This document shows, one piece after another, positions 1 through 7,474 of a DNA stretch of 64,000 nucleotides. The notes under the pieces are model-generated. The model saw nothing but the letters and a program-made list of their open reading frames with translations, was not told the origin of the DNA and did not search any database. Position numbers and translations under genes: made by a program. Every line of letters starts with the position of its first letter. Position 1 is the first letter of the stretch. Source of the DNA: Nitrospirota bacterium. GTDB lineage: Bacteria > Nitrospirota > Thermodesulfovibrionia > UBA6902. Where the stretch lies: assembly GCA_016213935.1 (NCBI GenBank), contig JACQZG010000015.1, forward strand, positions 1-64,000. Direction: 5' to 3'.

Positions 1-267
1 CGTCCACATAATGGAGTCAGTGCCTCTCAAAGGAATAGTGCTGGACCCAAGTGGAACGAAGTCTGAATAACCTCTGACTTCTATGGCCTGCTGAGGGCAG
101 ATCTTTACACAGTTAAAACACTCCCAGCACTGCTCCGGCTCCTGATTGTACGCCTTCATTTTTTCCCTGTCGAGGGCCATCAAATCGTGAGGACAGATAT
201 ACTGACATGCAGTCTTGTCCTGCGCCTTGCAACCGTCGCACTTCTCTGTGATAACAAAACTTGGCAT
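1..267 (-). CDS. aprB: Adenylylsulfate (APS) reductase, beta subunit, partial
   Basis: The 89 visible codons encode the N-terminal part of AprB, the ferredoxin-like subunit that passes electrons to the FAD subunit AprA, which interconverts APS and sulfite plus AMP in the cytoplasm. Two cysteine clusters for [4Fe-4S] centres are visible: Cys10, Cys13, Cys21 and Cys25, then CWECFNCVKIC at about residues 46-56. The start has a strong ribosome site (GGAGG about 6 bases upstream). The 3' end lies outside the window, where aprA would be expected. It follows sat on the same strand after about 95 bases that hold a candidate promoter of its own. The family call is very secure; the direction of the pathway (reduction or oxidation) cannot be told from this fragment. 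Confidence 0.95.
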   Translation of the reverse strand, partial: MPSFVITEKCDGCKAQDKTACQYICPHDLMALDREKMKAYNQEPEQCWECFNCVKICPQQAIEVRGYSDFVPLGSSTIPLRGTDSIMWT

Positions 268-308
268 TTTTACTTCCTCCTTTCAAAATTAACCATTTTG
301 GTTATGTT

Positions 309-324
309 GGCTTAAAATTAAGCC
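309..324. other. Short inverted repeat between sat and aprB
   Basis: A 16-base palindrome with 7-base arms (GGCTTAA, AA centre, TTAAGCC) lies in the sat-aprB spacer, about 40 bases before the aprB start. It could be an mRNA processing or stabilising hairpin or a weak operator. There is no U tract, so it is not a normal terminator. Its function is unknown. Confidence 0.3.
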
Positions 325-345
325 GTTGTAACTTGCCTTTCCCTA

Positions 346-373
346 TTTATAAAGACATGAGTCTATTTTTCAA
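346..373 (-). promoter_or_regulatory. Candidate promoter for aprBA
   Basis: On the minus strand there is a -35 like TTGAAA (368-373), a 16-base spacer and a -10 like TATAAA (346-351). The -35 lies just before and over the sat stop codon. This would give aprBA a transcript separate from adk-sat. It is a sequence match only. Confidence 0.4.
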
Positions 374-1559
374 GACTCTGATAATATTTAATCAGAATTT
401 CAGCCACTTCAGGGCGTGAAAATTCTTTAGGCGGCGCAATGCCCTTGCCTAACATCTCACGGACTTTTGTGCCTGAAAGCAGAACAAAATCCTCTTTCGT
501 ATGATCAGGCGCTTCACACATCATCATAACCTTGCCCAGTTTCTTCGAATAGGCGGTATGGTCGGCTTTGAATATCTCGATTTTCAGCGTGCCGGCAGGT
601 ATTTCATCAAAGATTGTCTGCGCATCAAATGGGCCGTAGTGATCGCCGACACCTGCATGGTCGCGGCCGACGATAAAGTGGGTCGCACCCATGTTCTGAC
701 GGAAAATAGCATGCAATACACCCTCACGCGGGCCTGCGTAAAGCATATCAAAACCGTAACCGGTAACCATCGCGCTGTTTGGCTTAAAGTACAGCTCAAC
801 CATTTTACGGATCGCGGCATCACGGACAGGCGCCGGAATATCCCCTTTTTTCAATTTGCCAAGCAGCATGTGAATGACCAGGCCGTCGCAGCCTAACCGG
901 TCCATTGCCATGTGGCAAAGTTCTTCGTGAGCCAGATGCATCGGGTTGCGGGTCTGGAAAGCAACAACCTTCTTCCAGCCGCGCTCAGCGATTTCGTTGC
1001 GAATTTCAACTGCGGTACGGAAGGTGTCCGGGAACTCATCCTGAAAGTATGAGAAATTCAATACCTTGATCGGGCCGGAAAGCAAGACCTTGCCCTGAGC
1101 CTTAAACGCGTCAACTCCGGGATGCGCCTCTTTCGGGCTGGGACGGAATACCTTCTGCGAAATCAGTTCGATATCGGTGTCGCTGAATTCTTCAACCGCT
1201 TTTACATCCATAACTGCCAGTATTGGATGGCCTTCGACATTCGGGTCTTTCAGCGCAATACGGTCACCGGCCTTGATCGAGCCTGCATCTTTGACCAGGT
1301 TAAGAATTGGAACGGGCCAGAACAACCCGGATGTTGTTTTCATATTGTTTGCGACAGACAGGGCATCGGCCTTATTCATGTAACCTGTTAACGGGTTGAA
1401 GTAACCGCCGCCAAGCATGACTGCATTGGCCGCGGCAGCCGAACTTACAAGAATGGAAGCCAGGCCTTCAGCCTCTTTCTGCAAAGCTTCATTTTTTGCG
1501 GTGTCATATACAAATAGTGGATTCAGCGCGTCTGAACCGTGCGGTTTAATTAATGACAT
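363..1559 (-). CDS. sat: Sulfate adenylyltransferase (ATP sulfurylase)
   Basis: A 398-residue homo-oligomeric-type ATP sulfurylase that interconverts sulfate plus ATP with APS plus pyrophosphate in the cytoplasm. The nucleotide-binding motif QTRNPMHLAHE (about residue 204) and the GRDHAG motif (about residue 300) are intact, as used by dissimilatory sulfur microbes. Two ATG codons are adjacent. The second (1559) is preferred because AGGAGG then sits 5 bases upstream rather than 2. The gene lies 12-15 bases after adk and before aprB on the same strand, which makes an AMP/APS-handling operon. Nothing is truncated. Confidence 0.97.
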   Translation of the reverse strand: MSLIKPHGSDALNPLFVYDTAKNEALQKEAEGLASILVSSAAAANAVMLGGGYFNPLTGYMNKADALSVANNMKTTSGLFWPVPILNLVKDAGSIKAGDRIALKDPNVEGHPILAVMDVKAVEEFSDTDIELISQKVFRPSPKEAHPGVDAFKAQGKVLLSGPIKVLNFSYFQDEFPDTFRTAVEIRNEIAERGWKKVVAFQTRNPMHLAHEELCHMAMDRLGCDGLVIHMLLGKLKKGDIPAPVRDAAIRKMVELYFKPNSAMVTGYGFDMLYAGPREGVLHAIFRQNMGATHFIVGRDHAGVGDHYGPFDAQTIFDEIPAGTLKIEIFKADHTAYSKKLGKVMMMCEAPDHTKEDFVLLSGTKVREMLGKGIAPPKEFSRPEVAEILIKYYQSLEK

Positions 1560-1573
1560 CATTTCCTCCTTAA

Positions 1574-2221
1574 TTATTTTAATGAATTGATTATGCTGCA
1601 GATGCTGTTGAAAATATCATCAATGTTGCCAGAACCGTCTATGCTCTTGAGGATTCCTTTTTCGGAATAGTACTTAATAAGGGGAGCCGTCTGAGCATCG
1701 TATATATTAAGCCTGTTCTTGATAGTCTCTTCTTTATCATCATCTCTCTGATAAAGTTCTCCGCCGCATTTGTCGCATTTGCCCTTCATGGGAGTTGAGA
1801 AGTAGATGTTGTACATCTGCCCGCACCCCTTGCACGTCCTTCTTCCCGTAAGCCTTCTGAGCAGGTCTTCCCTGTCAACATCCACGCTCAACGCAAGGTC
1901 AAGCGGAGCATTTATCCCGGAGAGTACCTTATCAAGTTCGAGCGCCTGAGATGTGTTTCTCGGGAAGCCGTCAAGGATATAGCCCTTCTTGCAGTCGTTC
2001 TGAGCAAGCCTGTCCTTCACAAGGCCGATAACGACTGAATCGGGGACAAGCTCGCCCTTGTCCATATATGACTTTGCTTCTTTTCCGAGAGGAGTTCCGT
2101 CGGCTACCGCCTTTCTGAGGATATCGCCCGTAGATATCTGAGGAATGCTGTATTTTTCAATGAGTTTCTTAGCCTGAGTCCCCTTGCCGGCGCCCGGCGC
2201 GCCCAATAATACCAGCCTCAT
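1574..2221 (-). CDS. adk: Adenylate kinase with zinc-binding lid
   Basis: A 215-residue long-form adenylate kinase (ATP + AMP to 2 ADP). The Walker-type loop GAPGAGKGTQ is at residues 7-16. The lid (about residues 126-160) carries four cysteines, CKGCG and CDKCGG, which form a structural zinc site. It is the first gene of the adk-sat-aprB operon and ends 12-15 bases before sat. The placement makes metabolic sense: APS reductase releases AMP, and adenylate kinase must recycle it to ADP so that sulfate activation can continue. The start follows a purine-rich GGGGG about 5 bases upstream. Confidence 0.96.
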   Translation of the reverse strand: MRLVLLGAPGAGKGTQAKKLIEKYSIPQISTGDILRKAVADGTPLGKEAKSYMDKGELVPDSVVIGLVKDRLAQNDCKKGYILDGFPRNTSQALELDKVLSGINAPLDLALSVDVDREDLLRRLTGRRTCKGCGQMYNIYFSTPMKGKCDKCGGELYQRDDDKEETIKNRLNIYDAQTAPLIKYYSEKGILKSIDGSGNIDDIFNSICSIINSLK

Positions 2222-2293
2222 TTTGTCCCCCTGTATTTTGTTAAAGGTTAAAAATCAATAAAATATCGTCACGACGCAGAGCAATGAGTGAAT

Positions 2294-2323
2294 ATAATAT
2301 TCAAGCGGAAGATTTTGAGTCAA
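2294..2323 (-). promoter_or_regulatory. Promoter of the adk-sat operon
   Basis: The minus strand has TTGACT (2318-2323), an 18-base spacer and TATTAT (2294-2299). This is a good sigma-70-like promoter about 70 bases before the adk start, leaving a leader of about 65 nt. No regulator site was recognised in the AT-rich flanks, which separate this operon from the divergent SH3-domain gene. Confidence 0.55.
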
Positions 2324-2489
2324 TATAAAAATTTAAATTGAAATATAACCATTGCTTATATTTATGATTTGAGTGAGCCGTCAGAATGAATTAAGGAGAG
2401 CAGCCAAAGAAGTAAAAACATTAAAATATAACTTCTTGACTTGGAAGGGATATATATAACAATATAGGTATCGAAAATATTGCTGCTCT

Positions 2490-2951
2490 ATGCAACATGG
2501 GCTTATGAAAATGGTTCTTCTCATCCCAATATTTTTAATATCGGCTGCTTTTTCAGCCTCTGCCGCTTTCGCATTATGCGTAACTGCAGACACTGCAAAC
2601 CTTAGATCAGGGCCGGGGACAAATTACGATGTTAGCTGGCAGGTCTTTAAATATATGCCGTTAAAAATGGCCTCCCAAAAAGGCGACTGGTACCGGGTTC
2701 AGGACATTGACGGCGAGACCCACTGGATATATAAACCCCTTGTAACAGATAATATCTCCTGTGCCGTTGTAAAGGTTGACGAGGCGAATATCAGAAGCGG
2801 CCCCGGCGAGCAATATAATAAGACATCCATGAGCCCTTTATTTATGTATGAATCACTGAAAGTGATCGAGAAAAAAGGCTCATGGGTCAAGGTCATGCTC
2901 GAAAACGAGGAGACCGGGTGGGTGTTGGATAATCTCCTCTGGATCCAGTAA
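2490..2951 (+). CDS. Exported protein with two bacterial SH3 domains
   Basis: A 153-residue protein with a signal peptide (hydrophobic residues about 8-28, ending in an AFA-type cleavage site). Two bacterial SH3 (SH3b/YgiM-like) repeats follow at about residues 29-90 and 91-150. Both contain the typical motif: ANLRSGPG and ANIRSGPG. Such domains usually bind cell-wall peptides or act as envelope scaffolds; the actual role is unknown. A second in-frame ATG at 2505 (MKMVLL) gives a more ordinary signal peptide and may be the true start. It is followed 34 bases downstream by a TPR lipoprotein on the same strand, so the two may be co-transcribed. Confidence 0.8.
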   Translation: MQHGLMKMVLLIPIFLISAAFSASAAFALCVTADTANLRSGPGTNYDVSWQVFKYMPLKMASQKGDWYRVQDIDGETHWIYKPLVTDNISCAVVKVDEANIRSGPGEQYNKTSMSPLFMYESLKVIEKKGSWVKVMLENEETGWVLDNLLWIQ

Positions 2952-2985
2952 CTGGATTAATAATATCTTATAATAAGGCGGTGAT

Positions 2986-3546
2986 ATGCTGAATATGAAA
3001 AAAAAGACTGACAGGCTTTCATCCGGAACAATCGTTGTATTCTTACTGATTCTGCCTCTATTATTCATCTCATGTGAGCGAGGTGAAAAGGCATCAGATA
3101 AAAACCGCGGCGGCACGCCTGTCACAGGCCCAATTATTGATACGAATACCGGTGCAGGAGGGGTTATCGACAGGCTTAATATTGATAATAAAAGCCCTGA
3201 GGCCATAGCTGCGGCAGCTGACAGATATTTTGAAAGCGGCAACTATCTTCAAGCTATAGATTTATACAAAAAAGCTATTGAGCTTAAACCTCAAGATGTT
3301 GACGCTTATAATGACCTCGGGCTCTCGCTTCATTATATAAGGCGCTCAAATGAAGCCATCGATATACTTCAAAAAGGAACGAAGATAAATCCACGATACC
3401 AGAACATATGGCTGAGCCTCGGATTCGTGCTTGCTCAAAGCGGAAGAAATGACGAAGCGAAGATAGTCCTGAAACAGGCTCAGGATATCAACCCGGAAAC
3501 TCCGCAGGGAGTTGAGGCCAAATCGCTCCTGCAGATGCTGAAATAG
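2986..3546 (+). CDS. TPR-repeat lipoprotein
   Basis: A 186-residue predicted lipoprotein. The N-terminus has a positively charged start, a hydrophobic stretch and a lipobox-like LFISC with the acylated cysteine near residue 31. Residues about 75-186 form three tetratricopeptide repeats (for example AIDLYKKAIELKPQD and AIDILQKGTKINPRY), a protein-protein interaction scaffold. An AAGGCGG ribosome site precedes the first ATG. It lies downstream of the SH3-domain gene and converges on aspS, with its stop 9 bases from the aspS stop. The specific partner is unknown. Confidence 0.8.
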   Translation: MLNMKKKTDRLSSGTIVVFLLILPLLFISCERGEKASDKNRGGTPVTGPIIDTNTGAGGVIDRLNIDNKSPEAIAAAADRYFESGNYLQAIDLYKKAIELKPQDVDAYNDLGLSLHYIRRSNEAIDILQKGTKINPRYQNIWLSLGFVLAQSGRNDEAKIVLKQAQDINPETPQGVEAKSLLQMLK

Positions 3547-3555
3547 GTTAGCCGC

Positions 3556-5325
3556 CTATTCAATTATATCAAGTTTTATTCCGAGTTCTTTAAGCTGTTT
3601 CTCATCAACTGAGGAAGGCGCTTCACTTAGAGGGCATACGGCTTTCTGCGTTTTAGGAAACGCAATGACATCCCTTATGGAGCCTGCGCCTGCCAGTATC
3701 ATCACCAGCCTGTCAAGGCCAAGCGCTATGCCGCCGTGCGGAGGGGCGCCGAACTCAAGCGCCTCGAGAAGAAAACCGAACTTTGATTCAGCATCCTCTT
3801 TTCCCATATTCAGGAGTTCGAACATCCTGTCCTGCACCTCTTTTCTATGAATACGGATGCTTCCGCCGCCGACCTCATATCCGTTCAGGACTATGTCATA
3901 TGCCTGCGCCCTTACCTTTGATATATCGTCCCGACCCCCCTTTAAGAAAAGCTCCTTGTCCTGTTCCATCGGGCTCGTGAAGGGATGATGCATCGCCTCA
4001 TGCCTCTTTTCATCGGGATTCCATTCATAAAGCGGGAAGTCGGTTACCCACAAAAATTTAAATGTATCAGGTTTCATAAGGCTGAGCCTCCCCGCAAGTT
4101 CGTCCCTTAACTTGGCAAGCGCGGCATTCGCAACGCCTGCGCTGTCGGCAACAAACAGAAGGAGGTCTCCCTCCTCAGCCTCAAGCCTCTCTGCAATGGA
4201 TTTCAGTATATTTTCAGAGAAGAATTTAGCTATCGGCGATTCAAAACCATTCTTTACCTTTATCCACGCAAGCCCCTTCGCTCCGAAAGACTGCACATCC
4301 TTTGTAAGGTCATCCATCTCTTTTCTCGAATAGCCGGCAAGGCCTTTTGCGTTGATGCCCTTAACAATGCCTCCATCCGAAAGCGCGGTCAGAAAGACCT
4401 TGAAAGAAGAGTTTATTACGATATCGCTTACATCCTTCAACTCAAGCCCGAACCTCAAGTCGGGTTTGTCGCTTCCATATCTTTCGAGCGCCTCTTTATA
4501 CGAGAGCCTCTGAAATGGTTCGCTGAATTCAACGCCCGTCACATCGCTCATGATCTTTTTGAGAAGCGCCTCGGTAAGCGACATAACGTCTTCTCTCTTT
4601 ACAAACGACATCTCGAGGTCAAGCTGGGTGAATTCAGGCTGCCTGTCAGCCCTCAGATCCTCGTCCCTGAAACATTTTACTATCTGATAATACTTTTCAA
4701 GCCCCGCCACCATGAGAATCTGCTTGAATATCTGGGGAGACTGGGGAAGAGCGTAGAAACGGCCTGGATTGAGCCTGCTCGGAACGAGGTAGTCTCTCGC
4801 CCCTTCAGGCGTGCTTTTCGTAAGCACAGGCGTCTCGATATCGAGAAACCCTTTCGAATCGAGGAAGTCGCGAATCGTTTTTGTGACTTTATACCTTAAT
4901 ATAAGGTTCTTCAGAATGGCAGGCCTCCTGAGGTCAAGGTATCTGTGCCTGAATCTCAGGTGCTCAGAAGCGTCGGTATCGTCTTCGATCATGAATGGAA
5001 GGGGCTTTGATTCATTCAGCACATTCAGTTCGCTGACAATCACTTCAATCTTCCCGGTCGGAAGGGAATGATTCTCGGTCTCGGGCGGCCTCTTTGCGAC
5101 CTCTCCCTTAACCTGAAGCACGAATTCGCTCCTGATCTTCTGAGCCGCCTTATGCATCTCCGCCCCTATCTCAGGATTAAAGACGAGCTGAACAACGCCG
5201 CTTCTGTCCCTCAGGTCTATGAACACAACGCCGCCGTGGTCCCTCCACCTGTGAGCCCATCCGGCAAGAGTCACTTCATAGCCGATATCGCCCTCTCTCA
5301 GTTCACCGCAGTAATGTGTTCTCAT
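3556..5325 (-). CDS. aspS: Aspartyl-tRNA synthetase, bacterial type
   Basis: A 589-residue class II synthetase of full bacterial length. It has an N-terminal OB-fold anticodon-binding domain (about 1-110), a catalytic core with motif 2 (FRDEDLRADRQPEFTQLD, about 215), the bacterial GAD insertion (about 290-420) and motif 3 (GLDRLVMIL, about 535). His30 in the OB fold (RDHGG) is the residue associated with non-discriminating AspRS, where discriminating enzymes have Leu. This enzyme may therefore also charge tRNA-Asn and rely on GatCAB; that is inference from one position. It is followed across a dispersed repeat by the pseudouridine synthase on the same strand. Confidence 0.97.
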   Translation of the reverse strand: MRTHYCGELREGDIGYEVTLAGWAHRWRDHGGVVFIDLRDRSGVVQLVFNPEIGAEMHKAAQKIRSEFVLQVKGEVAKRPPETENHSLPTGKIEVIVSELNVLNESKPLPFMIEDDTDASEHLRFRHRYLDLRRPAILKNLILRYKVTKTIRDFLDSKGFLDIETPVLTKSTPEGARDYLVPSRLNPGRFYALPQSPQIFKQILMVAGLEKYYQIVKCFRDEDLRADRQPEFTQLDLEMSFVKREDVMSLTEALLKKIMSDVTGVEFSEPFQRLSYKEALERYGSDKPDLRFGLELKDVSDIVINSSFKVFLTALSDGGIVKGINAKGLAGYSRKEMDDLTKDVQSFGAKGLAWIKVKNGFESPIAKFFSENILKSIAERLEAEEGDLLLFVADSAGVANAALAKLRDELAGRLSLMKPDTFKFLWVTDFPLYEWNPDEKRHEAMHHPFTSPMEQDKELFLKGGRDDISKVRAQAYDIVLNGYEVGGGSIRIHRKEVQDRMFELLNMGKEDAESKFGFLLEALEFGAPPHGGIALGLDRLVMILAGAGSIRDVIAFPKTQKAVCPLSEAPSSVDEKQLKELGIKLDIIE

Positions 5326-5377
5326 AATTGTTTTTAGTTGTCAGTTCTAATATAAATTGCTTTAATTATTTCTGTCT

Positions 5378-5452
5378 GTCATCCCCAACCTGATTGGGGA
5401 TTCAGAAAAAAATCAGTTGATACCTCTGGATTCCCGCTCCCGCGGGAATGAC
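5378..5452. repeat. Dispersed GTCATTCCCG-type palindromic repeat, copy A
   Basis: A 75-bp element beginning with GTCATCCCC and ending with CGGGAATGAC, with two inner hairpins (arms ATCCCCAA/TTGGGGAT and TTCCCG/CGGGAA). It shares ends and layout with copies at 8455, 20131 and 26200. It overlaps the last 12-13 codons of the upstream pseudouridine synthase gene, whose stop codon lies inside it. The core ATTCCC-N-GGGAAT resembles dRS3-like repeats of other bacteria. Confidence 0.75.
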
Positions 5453-6174
5453 TCAGAACCAACAACTTCCTTTTTTAATTTACTGACCTCATCAGGCGTA
5501 AGATAACGGAACGCGCCTTTAGGAAGTTCGCCAAGGTCGATACAGGCGATCCTGGTCCTCTTCAGTTTAATCACATCATGCCCGAGCCTCTCCATCATCC
5601 TTCTTATCTGCCTTTTTCTTCCTTCAAATATGGTCAGCTCAACCCATGAATTTGCCTCAGCCTTCCGCACTGTCTTGGCCTTTGCAGGCGCTGTCATGCC
5701 GTCATCGAGCCTGATTCCCTTCCGGAGTTTTTGCAACTTCTTGTCTTCGAGAAATCCGCTAATCTTAACCTGATATGTCTTCGGCACCTTCTTTTTCGGC
5801 TGAAGTATCGCGTTCGCAAGCTCTCCGTCGTTTGTGAGGATAAGAAGGCCTTCGGAATCATAGTCAAGCCTGCCGACCGGAAATACTCTCCATTTTACGC
5901 CTTGCAGAAAATCTGAAACCGTGTGCCTTCCCTCAGGATCGCTCAGCGCAGTAATACATTTTTCCGGCTTGTTAAAAACAATGTAGACTTTGGGCGCTGA
6001 CAAATGAAGGAGCTTGCCCCTGACTTTTATATGGTCCTTTTCAGGGTCAGCCTTCATCCCGATAGTTGCGACCTTGCCGTTTATCGTCACCTTGCCTTCA
6101 GAGATTATTTCCTCCGCCTCTCTTCGTGAAGCAATGCCGGCCATTGAAATGATCTTCTGAAGACGCTCTTGCAT
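5413..6174 (-). CDS. RsuA/RluB-family 23S/16S rRNA pseudouridine synthase
   Basis: A 253-residue enzyme that converts a specific rRNA uridine to pseudouridine. An S4 RNA-binding domain lies at about 1-60 (ERLQKIISMAGIASRREAEE). The catalytic domain has the Asp motif GRLDYDSEGL near residue 103 and the family motif EGRKRQIRRM near 200. RluB-like rather than RluA-like; the exact target base is not decidable. The ATG at 6174 is chosen because the homologous region begins there; an upstream TTG at 6222 would add 16 hydrophobic residues. The last residues (SFPRERESRGIN) are the translation of a dispersed repeat, so the tail is repeat-derived. Confidence 0.9.
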   Translation of the reverse strand: MQERLQKIISMAGIASRREAEEIISEGKVTINGKVATIGMKADPEKDHIKVRGKLLHLSAPKVYIVFNKPEKCITALSDPEGRHTVSDFLQGVKWRVFPVGRLDYDSEGLLILTNDGELANAILQPKKKVPKTYQVKISGFLEDKKLQKLRKGIRLDDGMTAPAKAKTVRKAEANSWVELTIFEGRKRQIRRMMERLGHDVIKLKRTRIACIDLGELPKGAFRYLTPDEVSKLKKEVVGSESFPRERESRGIN

Positions 6175-6351
6175 GATTAACCAGAATACAGAATATAGAA
6201 TTAAGAATAAACCTGTATTCAATATTCTGCCTTTAAAGCGAGATTGATTTTATCACAAAGGGGAGAACATTGTCACAAAGCTTATTGAAAAATCTGACAA
6301 TCACACTTTTGATCCATTTCAGCGGAGCGACGTTTAGATTCTGGAGAAGAA

Positions 6352-6374
6352 TTGCGGGGGAAACATGAGGGTTA
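6352..6374. repeat. Left imperfect direct repeat flanking vapBC
   Basis: A 23-base sequence starting TTGCGGGGGAAACATGAGG matches 7167-7189 at 19 of 23 positions. The two copies bracket the vapBC pair. They may be junction or attachment-like sequences of a mobile TA cassette, or chance. No recombinase is present. Confidence 0.3.
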
Positions 6375-6418
6375 ACAATGCTCCCTACTGAAGGATTGCG
6401 GCATTTTTAAACTAATAT

Positions 6419-6450
6419 TGGTATAATGATATCATGGTATCATAATACCA
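6419..6450. promoter_or_regulatory. Palindromic operator overlapping the vapBC -10 element
   Basis: A 32-base imperfect palindrome with 14 of 16 base pairs matching, centred on CATG, with half-site TGGTATAATGATATCA. TATAAT (6422-6427) lies inside it, so bound protein would block transcription. It sits 29 bases before the vapB start. Such palindromes are typical targets of ribbon-helix-helix antitoxins, alone or with the toxin (autoregulation). Confidence 0.65.
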
Positions 6451-6478
6451 AGCAATGACCAAGAGGGGAGGAAGCGTA

Positions 6479-6724
6479 ATGACAGTCGCAACAAACATAA
6501 GGTTATCGGAAGACCTTCTGAAAACGCTTAAACATAAAGCGATTGAGGAAAGGAAAAGTTTAAACAAACTTATTTGTGAAGCGATAGAGGCGTCACTCAA
6601 TGCGCGCCCGAGCGCCGCTCAATCACCTGATGACCCCTTTGAAGCGGTCATAGGCGCCGCCAAATCAGGGTGCAGGGACGGATCCGTAAAGCATGATCAT
6701 TATCTTTACGGTGCGAAGAAATGA
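6479..6724 (+). CDS. vapB: VapB-like ribbon-helix-helix antitoxin
   Basis: An 81-residue protein with an N-terminal ribbon-helix-helix DNA-binding segment (TVATNIRLSEDLLKTLKHKA), as in Arc/MetJ or FitA/VapB antitoxins, and a flexible C-terminus that would thread into the toxin. The ATG at 6479 is preferred over one at 6455 because GGGGAGGAAG lies just upstream. Its last 4 bases overlap the vapC start (ATGA), the usual coupling in TA operons. The palindrome at 6419-6450 is its likely operator. Family assignment is good; the exact VapB class is uncertain. Confidence 0.85.
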   Translation: MTVATNIRLSEDLLKTLKHKAIEERKSLNKLICEAIEASLNARPSAAQSPDDPFEAVIGAAKSGCRDGSVKHDHYLYGAKK

Positions 6725-7128
6725 AGATATTTGCCGATACCGGGGCATTTATCGCCCTGACTGACAAGGATGACGCGAATCATAATAAAGCGGTTCTTTT
6801 TTACAAGGCAATGAAGGAAAAAGGAGTAAGGTTCGCCACGTCCAATTTTGTTGTCTGCGAGGCCATGAATTACCTGAGCGCAAAGGTTTCACATCACATG
6901 GCGGTTGTCTTTAGAGATAACCTCAAAAAGAGCGGGTTTTTTGAGATCATTAACGTGACACCTTCGGTCGAAGATACGGCTTTCGGAATTTTTAAACAAT
7001 ACGCCGATAAAGGATTCAGCTTTACCGACTGCACGAGCTTTGCCTTAATGAGGTCGCTAAAGATCAGAAAATCATTCGCCTTTGACAGGCACTTTGAGCA
7101 ATATGACAATTTTACGCGGCTTCCTTAA
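6721..7128 (+). CDS. vapC: VapC-like PIN-domain ribonuclease toxin
   Basis: A 135-residue PIN-domain protein. The acidic residues of the Mg-dependent nuclease site are visible: Asp6 (FADTGAFIAL), Glu43 (FVVCEAMN), Asp101 (FTDCTSFA) and Asp119 (FAFDRHFEQYD). VapC toxins cleave tRNA or rRNA and are held in check by VapB. It overlaps vapB by 4 bases, and the protein is full length. A 7-bp hairpin (7180-7199) lies 50 bases downstream. The RNA target cannot be deduced. Confidence 0.9.
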   Translation: MKIFADTGAFIALTDKDDANHNKAVLFYKAMKEKGVRFATSNFVVCEAMNYLSAKVSHHMAVVFRDNLKKSGFFEIINVTPSVEDTAFGIFKQYADKGFSFTDCTSFALMRSLKIRKSFAFDRHFEQYDNFTRLP

Positions 7129-7166
7129 AGGAACAATATTTCTCTCTCATGAAACCGGAAAAGGAG

Positions 7167-7189
7167 TTGTGGGGAAAACATCAGGTTTA
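7167..7189. repeat. Right imperfect direct repeat flanking vapBC
   Basis: Partner of the repeat at 6352-6374 (19 of 23 bases identical; begins TTGTGGGGAAAACATCAGG). It overlaps the left arm of a small hairpin downstream of vapC. Confidence 0.3.
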
Positions 7190-7199
7190 GAGACCTGAT
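7180..7199 (+). terminator. Possible weak terminator after vapBC
   Basis: The arms ATCAGGT and ACCTGAT enclose a 6-base loop (7 bp stem). A T-rich but interrupted stretch follows (ATCTCCATTTCTTT). It lacks a continuous U tract, so termination would be inefficient. Confidence 0.3.
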
Positions 7200-7231
7200 A
7201 TCTCCATTTCTTTAATCTTAATCATAGCTAT

Positions 7232-7474
7232 TTATGCAGACAATGTTGTTACTTCAACTGTATGATGTTTCTTGCGGGCATCGTTTACAATGTCTTCCAA
7301 TTTTGATGCCACTTCATCACCAATCCAGTCAGCGCCGCACTGTGAACATACAGTCGCCGAAACATCCCGCACAACTACAACTCCAAAGCCTAACTCTACC
7401 GTAAAGGTGGTTTTACCTGCTTTTTTTGCGCCGCCGCAGAGCGGACACATAACCGGCGATGTCTTAATTGCCAT
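7232..7474 (-). CDS. YgiT-type zinc-finger protein (antitoxin-like)
   Basis: An 80-residue protein with two CxxC knuckles (CPLCGG at 10-15 and CSQCGA at 43-48) around a beta segment, the YgiT-type zinc finger found at the N-terminus of MqsA. Proteins of this size usually follow a DUF4258 gene, and the pair is regarded as toxin-antitoxin-like. The ATG at 7474 has an excellent AAGGAGG site; upstream extensions in frame have none. It overlaps the DUF4258 reading frame by 11 bases, so the two are translationally linked. DNA-binding or antitoxin function is inferred from the family. Confidence 0.8.
   Translation of the reverse strand: MAIKTSPVMCPLCGGAKKAGKTTFTVELGFGVVVVRDVSATVCSQCGADWIGDEVASKLEDIVNDARKKHHTVEVTTLSA

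Noticed and set aside
3542..3560. Bidirectional terminator between the TPR gene and aspS
   Set aside because: AATAGG/CCTATT makes only a 6-bp AT-rich stem with no T run on either strand.
5340..5412. Terminator downstream of the pseudouridine synthase in the T-rich flank of repeat copy A
   Set aside because: On the minus strand the T run precedes the hairpin instead of following it.
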